DNA of 64,000 bases from Topomyia yanbarensis (GCF_030247195.1 NC_080672.1:363250271-363314270), one strand, 5' to 3'; positions 20,787 to 32,900 are shown, counted from the stretch's first letter. Numbers and translations are program-made. The notes: generated from the letters alone by a model not told the origin.

Positions 20787-23700
20787 TTGAAAAAATATGC
20801 TCTCTCCTCCCCTAGGTTGATGGATTTGACGGTATTTCAAACATCATCAGGCATATTTTTGTGCATCAGTTTTGAAGAGCCTAAGATGGTTATTGCATTA
20901 CTCCTCGATAGTGGTGCATCGAGGAGACCGAGAAGGCTTATGGGCCTGCTTTGTGTTTCTTCGTACTATGCACCAGCCAATGCTAACAATCAATTATTAG
21001 CTTGTGCAGACATTGCTCCACAGCTTAATTATAGTGTTGGGGGCTCGCAGTGGAGGTCATTGTGTGTCGATTTATCGGTCGACTTCGTCATCGTTAACAG
21101 ACTTACTGAAACAATGTAAAAGTAGAAGCCTACTAGTGGTTGTGTTGTAATAATTGAAGCTTTTAGTACTAGTGTAAATTGTTATGTGCTAGTCGTATGT
21201 CTATCTGTGTGAGTGTTCGTCTGAGCATTTGTGACAGCTGTGTCAGGGAATGGATGCAGCACTGGCGTATATAATAGAATAATGAGCAATCCTTCATACA
21301 CCCAAAACGAATCGTTGAGAGCGGAATTGATTCTGTTTTTTTTCGCTCTCGAACTGTGAGCGAAAAGCTCCCAAACGATGCATTAGTGTTCAACCAACCT
21401 CATACTTGTGGAATACAATATCGTACCCCATAGCTACACACTGTTGGCTCATGTAGTGCAGTGATAACTTGAATAACACATACCATCGTCTCCATACGGT
21501 CCCATTTGTGATCACTGCTGCAATGATGCGAAGTTTATATAGCCCATTCGAACGACTGCTCATTATGTGTCGTTATGGCATAAGGTGTAAAGCAGGCGTT
21601 TTGGCGAGTGGATGTTTGTCGGTTCCAGTCTTTACCCGTTAATCTTTTTTTCTGGTAAGGCTTAGTTCCCAACACATACATACAAACAAAATATTAATAA
21701 CAGAGCGGGGAAATGGTACAAAGCAAAATGCGTCAATGACGATGCTGAAATACCGACGCGGCGGCGGGATGCAAACGATATTATCTCACTCATCATAAGT
21801 GTGAAGCTTTATATACGCCATTATACTACTTCACCAGTGTGTCGTCATGGTACGGGCAATAAAGAGGTGTTTTTACCGATTAGAAGTTTGTCGGTTCTAA
21901 TCTTGAATCTGATATAAGATTTTTTTACTCGAAGTTTCTGGTCACGGGCTATTTATAGTAGCGAAGAAAAGAATGAAACAAAACAAAATGCAATGCAGCC
22001 AGCAATGGTGATGAGATTGCTTGTGGTTGTTGGGAGGGGGGAATGTAAGGTGTAGAAGAAAGATACGGAACTAAATACTAACAAAGTTTCCTTGTGTGTG
22101 AGTGTGTGTCATGTTTTTTTTTGCGTGAGCGTTGCGCTCATCCCGAATTGTGCGCGAACAGCTCAATGTTCAAAAAGGATTGCTTTTGGGAATGAGATTG
22201 TGAGCCCAAAAACAGAAAATCTGAGCTCACCGTTTTGGGTGTAGGTATTTTTTCCGGTGATCAATTCGTGCATTCGATTACATTCATTCGGGAAGATCAG
22301 ATTGGATAAATGAGTGTACGATTATTTTACCGACGTACGTGAATCATTTATTCCCGGCCAGTATAGCATGAAAAAAATCCAACAGAATGCAATTGTTGTT
22401 AATGGTAAATATCATTTGCTGGCATTTAGACGAGTTCAAGTTTTCGACTCGATTTTATCAGCTTCATATGAAAATTGATAGTTGGTAGTTTGATTGGCTC
22501 TATCAGACGAACCAAGTTGAATTCTAGTAAATGCTTTTTTGGGCATATATTTCTTATCCGAAAAATGCAAAACTAAAAATATTATTTTTTTTTAATTTTG
22601 TACTGTCAGACCCCCTTAAGGGGAACTTAAAGTTAATAATCAGAAAAGGTTTCAAGGCTATATCTAAGGAACAGAGAAGAATATTTTAAGAGCTTCGGTT
22701 TACTAAAAAGACAGAAAAATATATGTCCCGATTTTATCAATGTCCCTGTTTTATCAGCTTAAAATTTGCCAAAGGGCTGATAAAAAGGGGTCTTTACTGT
22801 AGTAGTTTGCTTTTCCTCTACTCAGTTGTGCCAATAATAGTATCGATCAATTTTTAAGTTTCTACCTAATTTCTTTCCTTTTCTCTCTTGATTACTATAT
22901 CTATAATTAGATTCATATTAACACTAATTAGCACAAAAATTGCATAGTCTCTCCTATACACTCACAATCTCTCTCATTCCGCTATATAAACGCTCGTGGC
23001 CTTCCCGATAACACAAACCTGGACACAAACGGAAAAAAATTACAATCATCCATTCATACTTACGATCTCGCCAACATTGAAACACTCAGCTGCAACAATA
23101 CTTATATATTTACAAAAAGTGGTCTCAAGCGCTAATCCATAAATATATTCACGCTAGATGACGCGACAAAAACGTTAACATACAAACGCACGTGTCTTTC
23201 GCGATCATCGCGATCTCAAAAATGAACCTACAAACGTCCGTGTTCGGCATAGATCCAATACCTTCAGGTAGACCAAACAAACAATGACGTTTTTTATCAA
23301 CTAAACAACACGTTCCACGGTGACATGATCGAGAACGCTAGTGATATGGGGTAACTCATTCTCTTCTAGCATCTGAACCGAACACTGAAAATTAAGTATC
23401 AGATTCATGGTACGCGCAGTCATCTAAAAACACACGCTAATTTGCGAATGGACACACGATTATAAAATCGAATTTATACACGCGAAGTCACATAGTCGCG
23501 ACAAACACGTTAACGTACAAACGCTCAAAACCTTCGCGACCATCCACGCAATCTACACCCACCATCTCGCAAACATGATAACATCCCGGTGGTCAGGTGA
23601 ACGTCTCAGTAGTCATAAATTTTCAAACTTCCGGAAGTCTCTATCCTCGGTACCAAAAGTCTAGGACCATGCCTTCAATTGGACCAATTAAAAAAAGCTC

Positions 23701-23990
23701 TCATATCCACTAGACAACATACCCGTGAACTCTAGCGATATGGGATAATTAACTCCCTGTCAGAATATGAACCGCAAACCGATAAATAAATATCACACAC
23801 GACTATGCGGAAATCGAATTTATAAAGTCACATACACGTTGGCACACGCAACATACCAACGCACACACGATCGATCACCTTAACATACAAACGCTCGAGA
23901 CTTTCGCGATGATGCATGCGATTGCGAAGTCCCTATGCCCGCACATATATCTCAACTGAATATCACACTCAGCTGTCACAGAAGGATAAA
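20787..23990 (+). repeat. Composite dispersed repeat, copy 2 (family B followed by family A)
   Basis: The B part (20787-22860, less the 943-bp MITE) aligns with 14100-14900. The A part (22870-23990) aligns with 16430-17665 and 1130-1510. This is the most complete copy seen, about 2.3 kb after removing the MITE, in the same orientation as the other. No LTRs, TIRs or coding region were recognised, so the class is unknown. Confidence 0.75.
21299..22241. mobile_element. 943-bp TA-target MITE with internal duplication
   Basis: The ends are CACCCAAAACG and its complement CGTTTTGGGTG, with weaker inverted similarity for about 40 bp, and TA on both sides (21297-21298, 22242-22243). The sister repeat at about 14605-14625 has the uninterrupted site CCTTCCTAGG, against CCTTCATA at the left junction and TAGGTATT at the right. 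The interior has two related ~260-bp segments (about 21520-21780 and 21795-22020, sharing TTTGTCGGTTC and GTGTCGT-ATGG). No transposase is seen, so it is non-autonomous and probably Tc1/mariner-related. Confidence 0.85.
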
Positions 23991-24302
23991 GGGTCGCGAG
24001 TGGTCTATGATGTAATATCCGCAATAGAGACTGAGAGAAATGTTTTTATTTTGCTTATGTGTCGTTCTTCGTCCGGTTCCATGCTAAGAGAGCATCGGGA
24101 CGAGTTTTTGGGACGCCTAAACATCAGTCCGACAAATTGACTGGACGACGTTCAGTTTTTTCGCATTGAAGAGAATTAAGTACTACCGAACTTCCGTTCA
24201 TGTAATCTCTCCCTAGAACCAGTTCGTTTGAAGCGTATGAGTCCGAATGGTGTATCTCTACTGTGTACAATCGAGAAGTTTGTGTGTGCGGTGGACGTTT
24301 AA

Positions 24303-24414
24303 CCCTCCGGCACTCGCGCAAATGGCTCCCCGAATGAGCAGCCGCTGGTGCTGGAAGACGATTTAGTTAGTTTCGGAAGGTGTTGGACAAAATACAACGG
24401 CGCGAGTGCTGGAG
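24303..24414. mobile_element. ~112-bp TTAA-target MITE, degraded copy
   Basis: TTAA (24299-24302) is followed by CCCTCCGGCACTCGCGC. The other end reads GCGCGAGTGCTGGAG. The interior GAGCAGCCGCTGGTGCT is shared with the element at 51530-51645. The right TTAA is lost by mutation. TTAA targets with CCC-starting ends are typical of piggyBac-like elements. That class is inferred. Confidence 0.7.
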
Positions 24415-24824
24415 ACTAGACTAGATCATGGCAGTCCAAGATAAGGTAACCTGGAAATATAAAATACATTCAGTCATGTTTCGGAGCACCAGGATTATTC
24501 AACCATGTTGAAAGTACGGTATGGAAAGCTTAGAATTTTTCATGTGAGTGTACATTTTTTCCCGCGGCTCATGTTGATCCACTGCTATCTTGATCGTTAC
24601 AAATAACTTAAATCATGCGAAGAAACAGAGATGAGATATCAATAGGTCATCACGGATGGCGACTAAAATGTTGCGACGAGTTGCATCTAGAAGTTAAGTT
24701 GCGAATAATGTTTCGAATTAATCTCTTCACTTTATGGCAGGCTCTCATTCTGTTTTGTTTCGTAATGGAATAAAGAAAGAAAGATGAATGAAAATTAGGG
24801 AGAAACATCAGCTCCTTCATCATT

Positions 24825-26600
24825 TTGCCTTTCTCATATAAAGAAAGGCTATGCAATCACTGTACAAATCAACTTTTTAACCGAGTGCCAAGTTTCATAT
24901 ACCGTTAGATTCAGTTCGTCGAGATCGGAAAATGTCTATGTGTGTCATTTAAACTCACACAATTTTCTCAGAGATGGCTGAACCGATTTTCACAAACTTA
25001 GTTTCGTCTGAAAGGTATAACGTTCCTATAGGTTGCTATTGAATTTTTAGTTGATCCAACTTCCGGTTCCGGAGTTACGGGTTGAAGAGCGCGGTCACAG
25101 CAAATTCCCATATAAACTTGTAACACTATGTCCAAATGATATAATACATATCAAAAAGGGTCCAACATGACTTGGATTTACGGGTCTAGATCCCTAATGA
25201 TCAGTCAAAGTAGCTTTCACCACATTGGCCACCTATGACGATTGTTGATGCGCCCGGGGAAATCGCCAAGTTCCTAAGCTAATATCACACATATTTCTCA
25301 GCGCATTCTCTACCGATTTTTACAAACTTAATTTCAAATGAAAGATACAGTAATACCATTGACTGCTGCTGAATTTCATTCGGTTGTGACTTTTGGTCCC
25401 GGAGTTACAGGTTGGTTAGTAAGGTTACACTGGAATTGCCCATTTAACCTTTTCATGCCCAACTTTTTTCTAGTGCATGTAGGGTTTCAAAACTATTTTC
25501 AAGAAACTCGAAAAATTTTCATAAAGGTAGGTGCTTTCCGTGCAGTGCTAGAAGCTGCTCAATTTTTACCTTCCAATGGTCAGTACAATTCTCCTAGAGT
25601 ATTTACAGTCGTCCAACTGCGTGGAAAACGTAGTCAAAAAGAGTCTAAATTGATAAGTTTAATTAGTTTTCACTAATATAGCTACATAACGAAGTTATAT
25701 GAATAATTCATTTTCCGTCCTAAACGTAAACGGTCCCTGGCGGTACTGCTCCATCGGAGTTCAATCAGACTAATTGCAATAACTTCAGTTCTAGAGCTGC
25801 TCCTTATAACTGTTAATACTCAAATGAAAGACAATAGTCACAACTATTAGCCTTACTTGTTTTTGTGAGCAAATCTTGCCTCAATCAAAAGTTATAGCTG
25901 TTTAAAAACGTTGTTGTCCACAAACAACATGGGCATGAATGGGCTAAGTCGGTACAATCGTAATATCTCAGAGGCTAAAAACTATTGAAATCGTCACCAA
26001 ATTACTTCGATACGCACGTCTGGATCACTGATTGCCAATCAAACATTCTTTGAATATATTGTCCACTATCGATGATTCCGGAAGTCCCGGATCCCGGGCA
26101 TATTCCACAATTAAAGTGACATCGGTTCTTCGGTGATGACTGAACCGATTTTCTCAAACCAAGTATCAAATGGAAGGCAAAATATGCAATTGAGTATTGC
26201 GTCGCCACCCCCCGCTTGTCATAACTCCTCCCTCCTTCATCATTCCCCTCCCCTTGGACCACCCGCACACCCGCATTTCCTTCATCCACCCCGTATACCG
26301 AAGTAAGATGAAGGATTTCTGACGACTCCAACTCTACCAACCCCCACCCCTCCCCTTCCAAACCCATTCCACCAACATTTCACAATTTTAGCTGATTAAG
26401 CTAATTCAATATTATACTTTTTTGTTTAAAGTGACTCAGCGTCTACTTTCATGGTAGTCAAGGGATCCGTGCTAGGCGAATTCAAAATGTAATAGACATT
26501 TCAACAATTTTATTGAACAAAATCAGTCTACTGAATCATAGTTTGGATAAATGAGAAAGGCACTATCGCACCACTAGGTGAATTAAAACAGGTTTTTATA
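24825..26600 (+). repeat. Mosquito-type dispersed repeat with internal ~330-bp modules
   Basis: It begins near CCTTTCTCATATAAAGAAAG and ends near GAGAAAGGCACTATCGCACC, which are inverted relatives of each other and of 39456-39500. Modules carrying GATGGCTGAACCGATTTTCA, ACAAACTTAGTTTC, GAAAGGTAT and ACTTCCGGTTCCGGAGTTAC start near 24970, 25300 and 26130. An opposite-strand copy lies at 39456-40680. It is interrupted by a TTAA element at 25448-25943. I recall such repeats as abundant in Aedes and Culex. That statement is from general knowledge and was not searched. Confidence 0.7.
25448..25943. mobile_element. ~496-bp TTAA-target element nested in the repeat
   Basis: TTAA at 25444-25447 is followed by CCTTTTCATGCCCA. 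The right end reads TGGGCATGAATGGGC followed by CTAA, an inverted match of about 13 of 16 bases. It interrupts the surrounding module between ATTGCCCAT and GTCGGTAC. No transposase was seen. A similar terminus, TTAACCCTCTAGTGCCCAAA, occurs at 63665. Confidence 0.6.
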
Positions 26601-29081
26601 CACCACAAGTGCTTTAAGAGTTGCGCTCTGATCCTCTTATTTCGGTCAGAATAAAACGACAAAGTAGTTTACGTCTTTGCTATTCGTACGACTGTGATAC
26701 GTTAGATGCAACAATTTCAGATCAAATTAGCACTGAATAAGTTTAGGAACGCTACTTTTTGTGCTTTAGGCACAAAAGGGTTCAAAAAGAGTTGGGTAAA
26801 ATAAAACACATAACCGCGAAGTTGATGTCATCATAGCAAATCCAACTGTTAGAAGATATTGTAATGTTACCCACACATTCCGCAGATGTCACGAGTTTTC
26901 ACAGGACTCGGATAAATTTTACGAAGCAAAACCCTGGTTACGAATTTGAAGGTACGCGGTTCTATATCATGTAGCCTATTTGTCACGAGGAAATTCTATG
27001 CTATCTCATTGCACCACGTGTTGTTCTACAGAAAAATGTTCAGCTTGGACTAGCATATTGAATGAAATCAGTACTGAACAGTGCAAGTAATACAATGATG
27101 GGCGATTTCCGTAAACCTATGATTCATTTTCACCTTTAAAAACTATTCGAGTCAATGAAGACTCGGTGTCATAGAACAGAAATTAAAGTCGACGACCACT
27201 GTGTTGGATCGGAGTAGCGCTTTTTCGTCTACTTCACTCATGACGACAAGAATAAACACAAGGTTTCCTTTGTTCTTGAGACAATGCACACCCAATCAAG
27301 AGGCTGCTAGTTGTCGTTCGCTTTGTTCGTTTGTAGCCCTAACTCGACCAGAAGTACAAAGTAGATTGATATTGGAATGCTTGATTAACAAGTAATATTT
27401 TGTTCTGTTGTTGTTTCAAAAATATGTAACTCTTTTCTATTTACATTTTTAACCGGGTAATTTCTTCTTTTCAATTGTAAAACATCCGACTCATTATGTT
27501 TCATCCATGTGTCAACGTCTACTAAATATCGAAACACGCCGTAAAACACACACACACACATACCTTTTAATTAGTTTTGTTTTGACAGATAGCTATCACT
27601 AAACGACGAAGGCACGCTACCCTCTATCTAAAAAAAGTTGTGTTGTGATACCTTGTTACTAGCTAGTTAGCACATGTTTCGATTGCGACCTGCTTCATGC
27701 GCTTGGTCTGTATGGTTTCTGTACGACTACGAACGGTCAATGTCAAGGACAACCGCGGGTACTGCTTATTGTAGTCTGACTTGAGCCGCAAGAGTGTGAT
27801 GACACACGTGACGTCACTCACGTCGGAAATAAGATTAGCACCTAACCACTTCGATGTCTGGATATAATGGTCATGTAGGCATCTCGTGCCAAGTTTGTGT
27901 TTAGTCAAACTCAATTCATACATATTTCTGAAATCGGACAAAAATAGAATACTGCTACATGGAGTATCTAATGCTTCAAACGCAACCGTTCTCACATGAT
28001 TTCCTAGTTATTAATGGGAGATCACTACGCCAGAACTCTGCTAATTTTAGAAATGTTCCGTCCTATTTCTGCCAAACAATATTAGGTAGGTACCCTGTTC
28101 ACGTTATGAGCTCATCATCGCTTCCAGCCGCGAACGACCAACAACATATCGTTCTCGGCTAACCAGGCTTCGCGTTCATGTTTGATATTTCCCCTCCCCG
28201 CTTAGCATTTCGCTTTCCCTTTCAGTTTCCGCGGTTTGCTTTTTATTATAATAATCTTTGGCTAAAGAGTGTAAATTGCTACCGTTGTTGCCGTAGGCAG
28301 CAGCATCATCAGCGGTAATAATTGCATACATATTAACAACACTAGGTAACCCCCCTACCACTCACGGACAGTGAAGTGGGAGGCCAAAGAAGAAAAGTTC
28401 ATTGGCGGATGGATCGACGGCGAGAAAATAACAACAAAATGCCTATTTAAACTAATTGCATTTTTGATCTGTGTTTGCCCGATTTACCGCGCGCGCTCGT
28501 TGCTCATGATCTGGGACGTCTGCTGATTGAGGGCTGCGCATTTCGATTAAATTGCAATTAAACTATTAGAAGCTACTGTTTGGTAAACAGTAATCGACCA
28601 CAGTAGCTTGATAAGACTAGCAGATGAGAGCTATTAGACAGCATGCTCAATTTAGCGTTTGACTTGTGCTGATCCACTCCAAGCGGAAAGAGTTGATTAG
28701 CTGGTCTTGTTGTGAGCTTGGGTGGGTTTTAGTTTGATAAGAAGACTTCGGTTTACATTGCACTCTTCGTTATGATTTCCAAACAAAGAAAATGTTTAGC
28801 TCAGTCAACTTTGTACCTGTTCTAAGAATAATTTTGTTTAATTAAAACTAAATTTACCATTCGTAGTCGGATACAAATAATATATCGGCTTGAATGATAT
28901 TGTTGAAGCTCATCTACGGAACACACTTCCACGGTACACCCTCACGACCTATATCTTCGTCGTTGGCTGTCGCTTGCGCCTTATGATTGCAACGTGGAAA
29001 TCGTTTGAACATGAAAACCTGTTCTCCGCATATACTGCACCCTTTTCATCCATTCCGTTTTTTTTTCTTTTCACTTTCCAG
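26601..29081. other. Sequence upstream of the first recognised myosin exon
   Basis: No exon, RNA gene or transposon could be supported. It includes a short (CA)n tract at about 27548-27560 and ends in a T-rich run leading into the splice acceptor at 29080-29081. Because the exon at 29082 begins inside the motor domain, this is expected to be intron. Confidence 0.55.
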
Positions 29082-29238
29082 ACATACTCCGGCCTGTTCT
29101 GCGTCGTGGTCAATCCGTACAAAAAGCTGCCCATCTACACCGAGAAGATTATGGAAAAATATAAAGGCATCAAACGGCACGAGGTGCCGCCACACGTATT
29201 CGCCATCACAGACACCGCGTACAGATCGATGCTGCAAG
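29082..29238 (+). CDS. zip: Non-muscle myosin II heavy chain, motor-domain exon
   Basis: A 157-nt internal exon encoding 52 full codons of the myosin II head just before the P-loop. It starts [20 protein letters not shown] and ends [22 protein letters not shown] and [13 protein letters not shown] are the non-muscle (zipper) version; muscle Mhc has a different string here. A pyrimidine-rich tract and AG at 29080-29081 precede it, with codon phase 0. It ends CAAG followed by GTAAGT (donor at 29239), leaving one base of a split codon. That phase joins exactly to the exon at 48497. The product is the actin-based motor of cytoplasmic contractility. The earlier exon, which should end in the SH3-like/N-terminal motor region, was not found. 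Confidence 0.96.
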
Positions 29239-30691
29239 GTAAGTTCACGACGTGAAAGGATTCCAGTTCAGCTTCCACATAACCCACCCTGATCAAACAT
29301 TACCCATACAATAGACAACAAGGCTAATCGGAAATTGTGTGTGCTAAAATGTATAGAACTATCGGAACAAAGTTGAAAACGTGAAAACCGATTCGATCCG
29401 TGGGTCAACCCGACTTAGATAATTGAGTCGTTTAGAGAGAGAAAATCAAAAAAAACACCGCCGGTGATTTTGATTGCCTTCGGCCAGGCAATTGGGTACC
29501 GTTTGTAGTTTCTAGTTTAGGTATTCAATTGTGTCCACAATTGCCCAAGAGGTAAGCTCACATGACATGGCATCGCCAGGGATAAAGCTGTCTCGTGTGG
29601 GATCGGGGTACCACGGATTTTGCTTGTTTAAGAGCTTCATCGTTTACTATTTTCCGCTGGAGCAAAGAAACCGATACGCGTTGGAATCGCAAAGCGGATA
29701 GATTGGCAAACGCCGGTAACGTCATGTATCAGATAAAGGCATCAAACATTCCGATACGCCTATGTGAAATGAAACATGTTGAAGTTGTTTGTTGTTCCGG
29801 ACTAGTTGACAACAGTGTGATTCGTTCCGAGAGTGTTTTTACCAGCTCACGTCGAACGGTGTGGTGAAAATGAAACTAACAAGGGAGCAATATATGACTG
29901 TTGTTGTCACAAGGCGTCATAGATTGTGCCATTTTGACATTGTGACATGTTTCCCAATTTTTTTCATTGCAAACCTTGGTTGTGATAGGGTAAAGTGCCT
30001 ATTTTAGTCCTACATATTAGGGAGAGTGGAGCACTATTCCATTAATTAAGAGGCATACAATCGATGGAATACGTATAAATTGGCATCAACATATTTGATT
30101 GGTTCTTAAGAACCAATCTAATAATAAAAATGGCGGCAAAAAGGTGAAATGTTCATGCTTGTACGCAATGGAAACTCGAATCGAGTGCCATAATTGGGGC
30201 CCCTGCCATTGGAGCCAATGCGTTGAGCAAAGATGGCAGACACTGCTCTATCCAACGGCTTTAAATGGTAGGATGATAATAGAAACTGGGCGAAAATAGG
30301 CTCATTACCCTATCATAATATTTCTTATATTAGGAATGTATAGAATCCGCTCCATTTTTTCAAGCTTTTTGCGGGGCCCTGAGGAACTAATTTTTGGGTT
30401 ACATTTATGTGCATTTTTTCCAAAGAACGACTATTTCCCCGCAACTCATTCTTCACTCGCTGCTGTACAAATAACAGTTCTCGAAGAATACATTTTTAAG
30501 GGTGTGCATGGAAAATTTCATATGCTTTTTTTCAAAAATTACTCTTGGACCAAAATGGTTTGTTTAGCTGTGGATTATGTTTAGTCTGCATTAAACACTA
30601 TATCTTTAAAAATCATCCCAATTTTTGAAAGCCAAACTAATCGATTTTTTAAAGAAATCAGCACGATTTCCGTAACTAATCTTTATTTGCA

Positions 30692-30856
30692 GGGGCGGGC
30701 ATAACATAGTCGGTAAATCAATTGCCTTGTACGCAGCTCACCTGGGTTCCAAGTTCCAACTCCGCATATAGGGTTAAAGATTTTTCTTAAGAGATGTTTC
30801 TAGCCCAAAGAGGCGAATGACCTTTTGGTTAAAACCTCTATAATCATAAATAAAAA
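30692..30856 (+). mobile_element. Feilai-type tRNA-derived SINE
   Basis: This 165-bp element has a tRNA-like head (ATAACATAGTCGGTAAATCA, TTGCCTTGTACGCAGCTCAC, CTGGGTTCCA). Its body carries TTCTAGCCCAAAGAGGCGAA and TTAAAACCTCTATAAT, and it ends A-rich. It is flanked by 13-bp repeats ATCTTTATTTGCA (30679-30691) and ATCTCTATTTGCA (30857-30869), differing at one base. The body matches what I recall of Feilai, a SINE described from Aedes. It lies inside the myosin intron in sense orientation. Confidence 0.85.
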
Positions 30857-31344
30857 ATCTCTATTTGCAAACACTTTCATTGAAGATCTAGTTATTAAAA
30901 TTAAAAAAAATTGCTTAAAAATTCATAAATTGAGTCATCGGTTGCGGAGATATCATGCGCATCACCAACGCTATTGTAAAAAAATATTTCGCGGTAATAT
31001 TCCACGAATTTGTCGATTTTGGCATGAAAACTTGGGCACTATACCATAAAAAAATCACAAAAAAATCTTCATATTACCGAGTTCAAAGATATATCGCCCA
31101 ATGATCTGCAAATCAGTTGAAAAAGTATAATTTACGATTACCACCCACTCCAAGTGCTTGTCGGTCGCGATATTGCCTGCAGATTTTTTTTTTGCAGAAG
31201 GAAAGTTCTTTGGAATAAATTAAAAATCCTTTTCCCGGGAATGAAGAAACACAATTTCCCGGTATTCGGGGAACCCGAGAAAGCTAAAAATCCCGGGATT
31301 CCTGGGATGGAACCTCTATCTTTTTTCTCCTCTTTCCATTGATA

Positions 31345-32634
31345 AAGGGCGAACACGAAATTATTGCGACACCGAAAATGTCATGCCAATTTTCTTATAA
31401 TGTTTAAAATCAAACCAAAATTTTAGGGTAGTTTTATATATATATATTTACTTCAAAAATCAAAAGAAAGGTTAATCGGTGGAGCCTTGAGTGTAAAATT
31501 GAACGCATTTTCGCTTGATGCCCTCCATCAAAGTCTTTACAGTGTCATCCGGTACCAGTTTCTCAGTTTTTTTCCATTTTCTTAACATGTCCTTCTCGTC
31601 TTTGACTGTCTTCTTGCTCTTCCGAAGTTCCTTCATCATTGCCCAGTACTGCTCCACCGGGCGCAGCTACGGACAGTTTGGCGGATTCATGTCCCTTGGA
31701 ACAAAATGGACAGAATTGGCCTCATACCACTCCAGGACACTTTTAGAATAGTAGCATGATGCCAAATCTGGCCAAAATAGCGGAGCTTCGTCGTGCTGCT
31801 GCAAGAACGGCAAAAGGCGCTTCTCGAGGCACTCAGATTTGTACATCTCGCCATTTACTGTGCCCTTTTCACGAAAGACTCACTTCTCAGTCCGCAAGAG
31901 CAGATGGCCTGTCAAATAAGATATTTGGAGGCGAACTTCGACATTTTCTTCTTCTTAAATTTGTCGTCCACATAGAACTTGCTCTTGTCGGTGAAAAACT
32001 CCAACCCCGGAATTTGCTTAAAATCGGCTTTTATATACGTTTCGTCGTCCATTACACAGCAGCCATATTTTGTCAGCATCTTCTCGTAGAGCTTCCGTGC
32101 CCGAGTTTTAGCCGTCGATTGTTGCCGCTCATCGCGGTTTGGGAAGTTCTGCACCTTGTATGTATGTAGGCTCTCTTCTTTGCATTCTGGACGTAGCTCT
32201 GCGACATGCCGATCTTTTTAGCCAAATCACGGCTTGCGACGTTGGGATTTGCTTTAATCATCCGCTTCACCTTTCCCTCCGTCTTTTTGTTCTCCGGTCC
32301 CGGTTTTCTTCCAGCTCCTTTGCCGTGGTACAACGTCAACCGCTCCTGGAACCGCTTCAGCACTCTGGAGACGGTTGAATGGTGAATGTTCAACATTTTT
32401 CCCAACTGCCGGTGCGACAGGTCAGGAAATTCCAGGTGTTTGGAAAGAATTTGTTCTCTCGACTCGCGTTGATTCACCTCCATTTTCGTTGAATCGAAAA
32501 ACACGACTTCGAGTTTGACAGCATTTAAACAATACACATCAATGTGAAAGTGTGCAAAATTCGGTTGATTTTTGCCCAATGGTAAAAAAGTTATGCCCGG
32601 TTGAATGTGTCGCAATAATTTCGTGTTTGCCCTT
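31345..32634 (-). mobile_element. ITmD37E-type Tc1/mariner transposon, complete but inactive
   Basis: This 1290-bp element has about 28-bp terminal inverted repeats starting AAGGGCGAACACGAAAT and AAGGGCAAACACGAAAT, which differ at one base. TA flanks both ends (31343-31344, 32635-32636). The transposase relic runs on the minus strand. The TIRs and the DD37E signature place it in the ITmD37E group described from mosquitoes. It interrupts myosin intron sequence. Confidence 0.9.
31472..32483 (-). pseudogene. DD37E transposase, disabled by two frameshifts and two stops
   Basis: The start ATG is at 32481-32483 (MEVNQRESREQIL). An N-terminal paired-like helix-turn-helix follows (SHRQLGKMLNIHHSTVSRVL) and then a second DNA-binding region. 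Catalytic positions are DDETYIKADF (first D), FWPDLASC (second D) and RPVEQYW (E). The span from the second D to E is 37 codons, the DD37E signature. Breaks seen: a frameshift within a CATA repeat near 32160; an in-frame TGA near 31918, where a Trp is usual; a one-base frameshift in an A/G run near 31862; and TAG at 31667-31669, four codons before the E. The total of about 337 codons is normal for the family, so these are point lesions and not truncation. Confidence 0.9.
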
Positions 32635-32900
32635 TAATCTGTCTATGCAACTGAAAAAAACAAATGTATTCACACAGATCACCTCGACTTTACTAGTATT
32701 CAAAAAGGATATAGAAAATCGACCTCTGCACTGGTAGGTGGTTAGGTTCCAAATTTTCCCTAAAATTAGTTATTGTCTATTTTAGTTCTTATCAAGACAA
32801 AATAACAGCAATGGCAGCAGTAAATAATTTTGGCCAGCATTCGACGTCAGTTACTCCTGTGCAACGCCCGTAATCTCGCAAAGATAAAAACGACCAGCTG

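Noticed and set aside
26002..26367. 121-codon minus-strand frame rich in Gly and Glu
   Set aside because: It lies in a repeat and a C-rich low-complexity tract, with no recognisable domain.
27548..27560. (CA)n tract as a regulatory repeat
   Set aside because: Too short and ordinary for a claim.
1..29081. Upstream myosin exons (SH3-like and N-terminal motor)
   Set aside because: No frame with the expected sequence before TYSGLF was seen. They may be outside the window or too short to recognise by eye.
31238..31312. CCCGGGAAT repeats as an LTR or hAT terminus
   Set aside because: Several short CCCGGG copies, but no pairing or duplication that defines an element.
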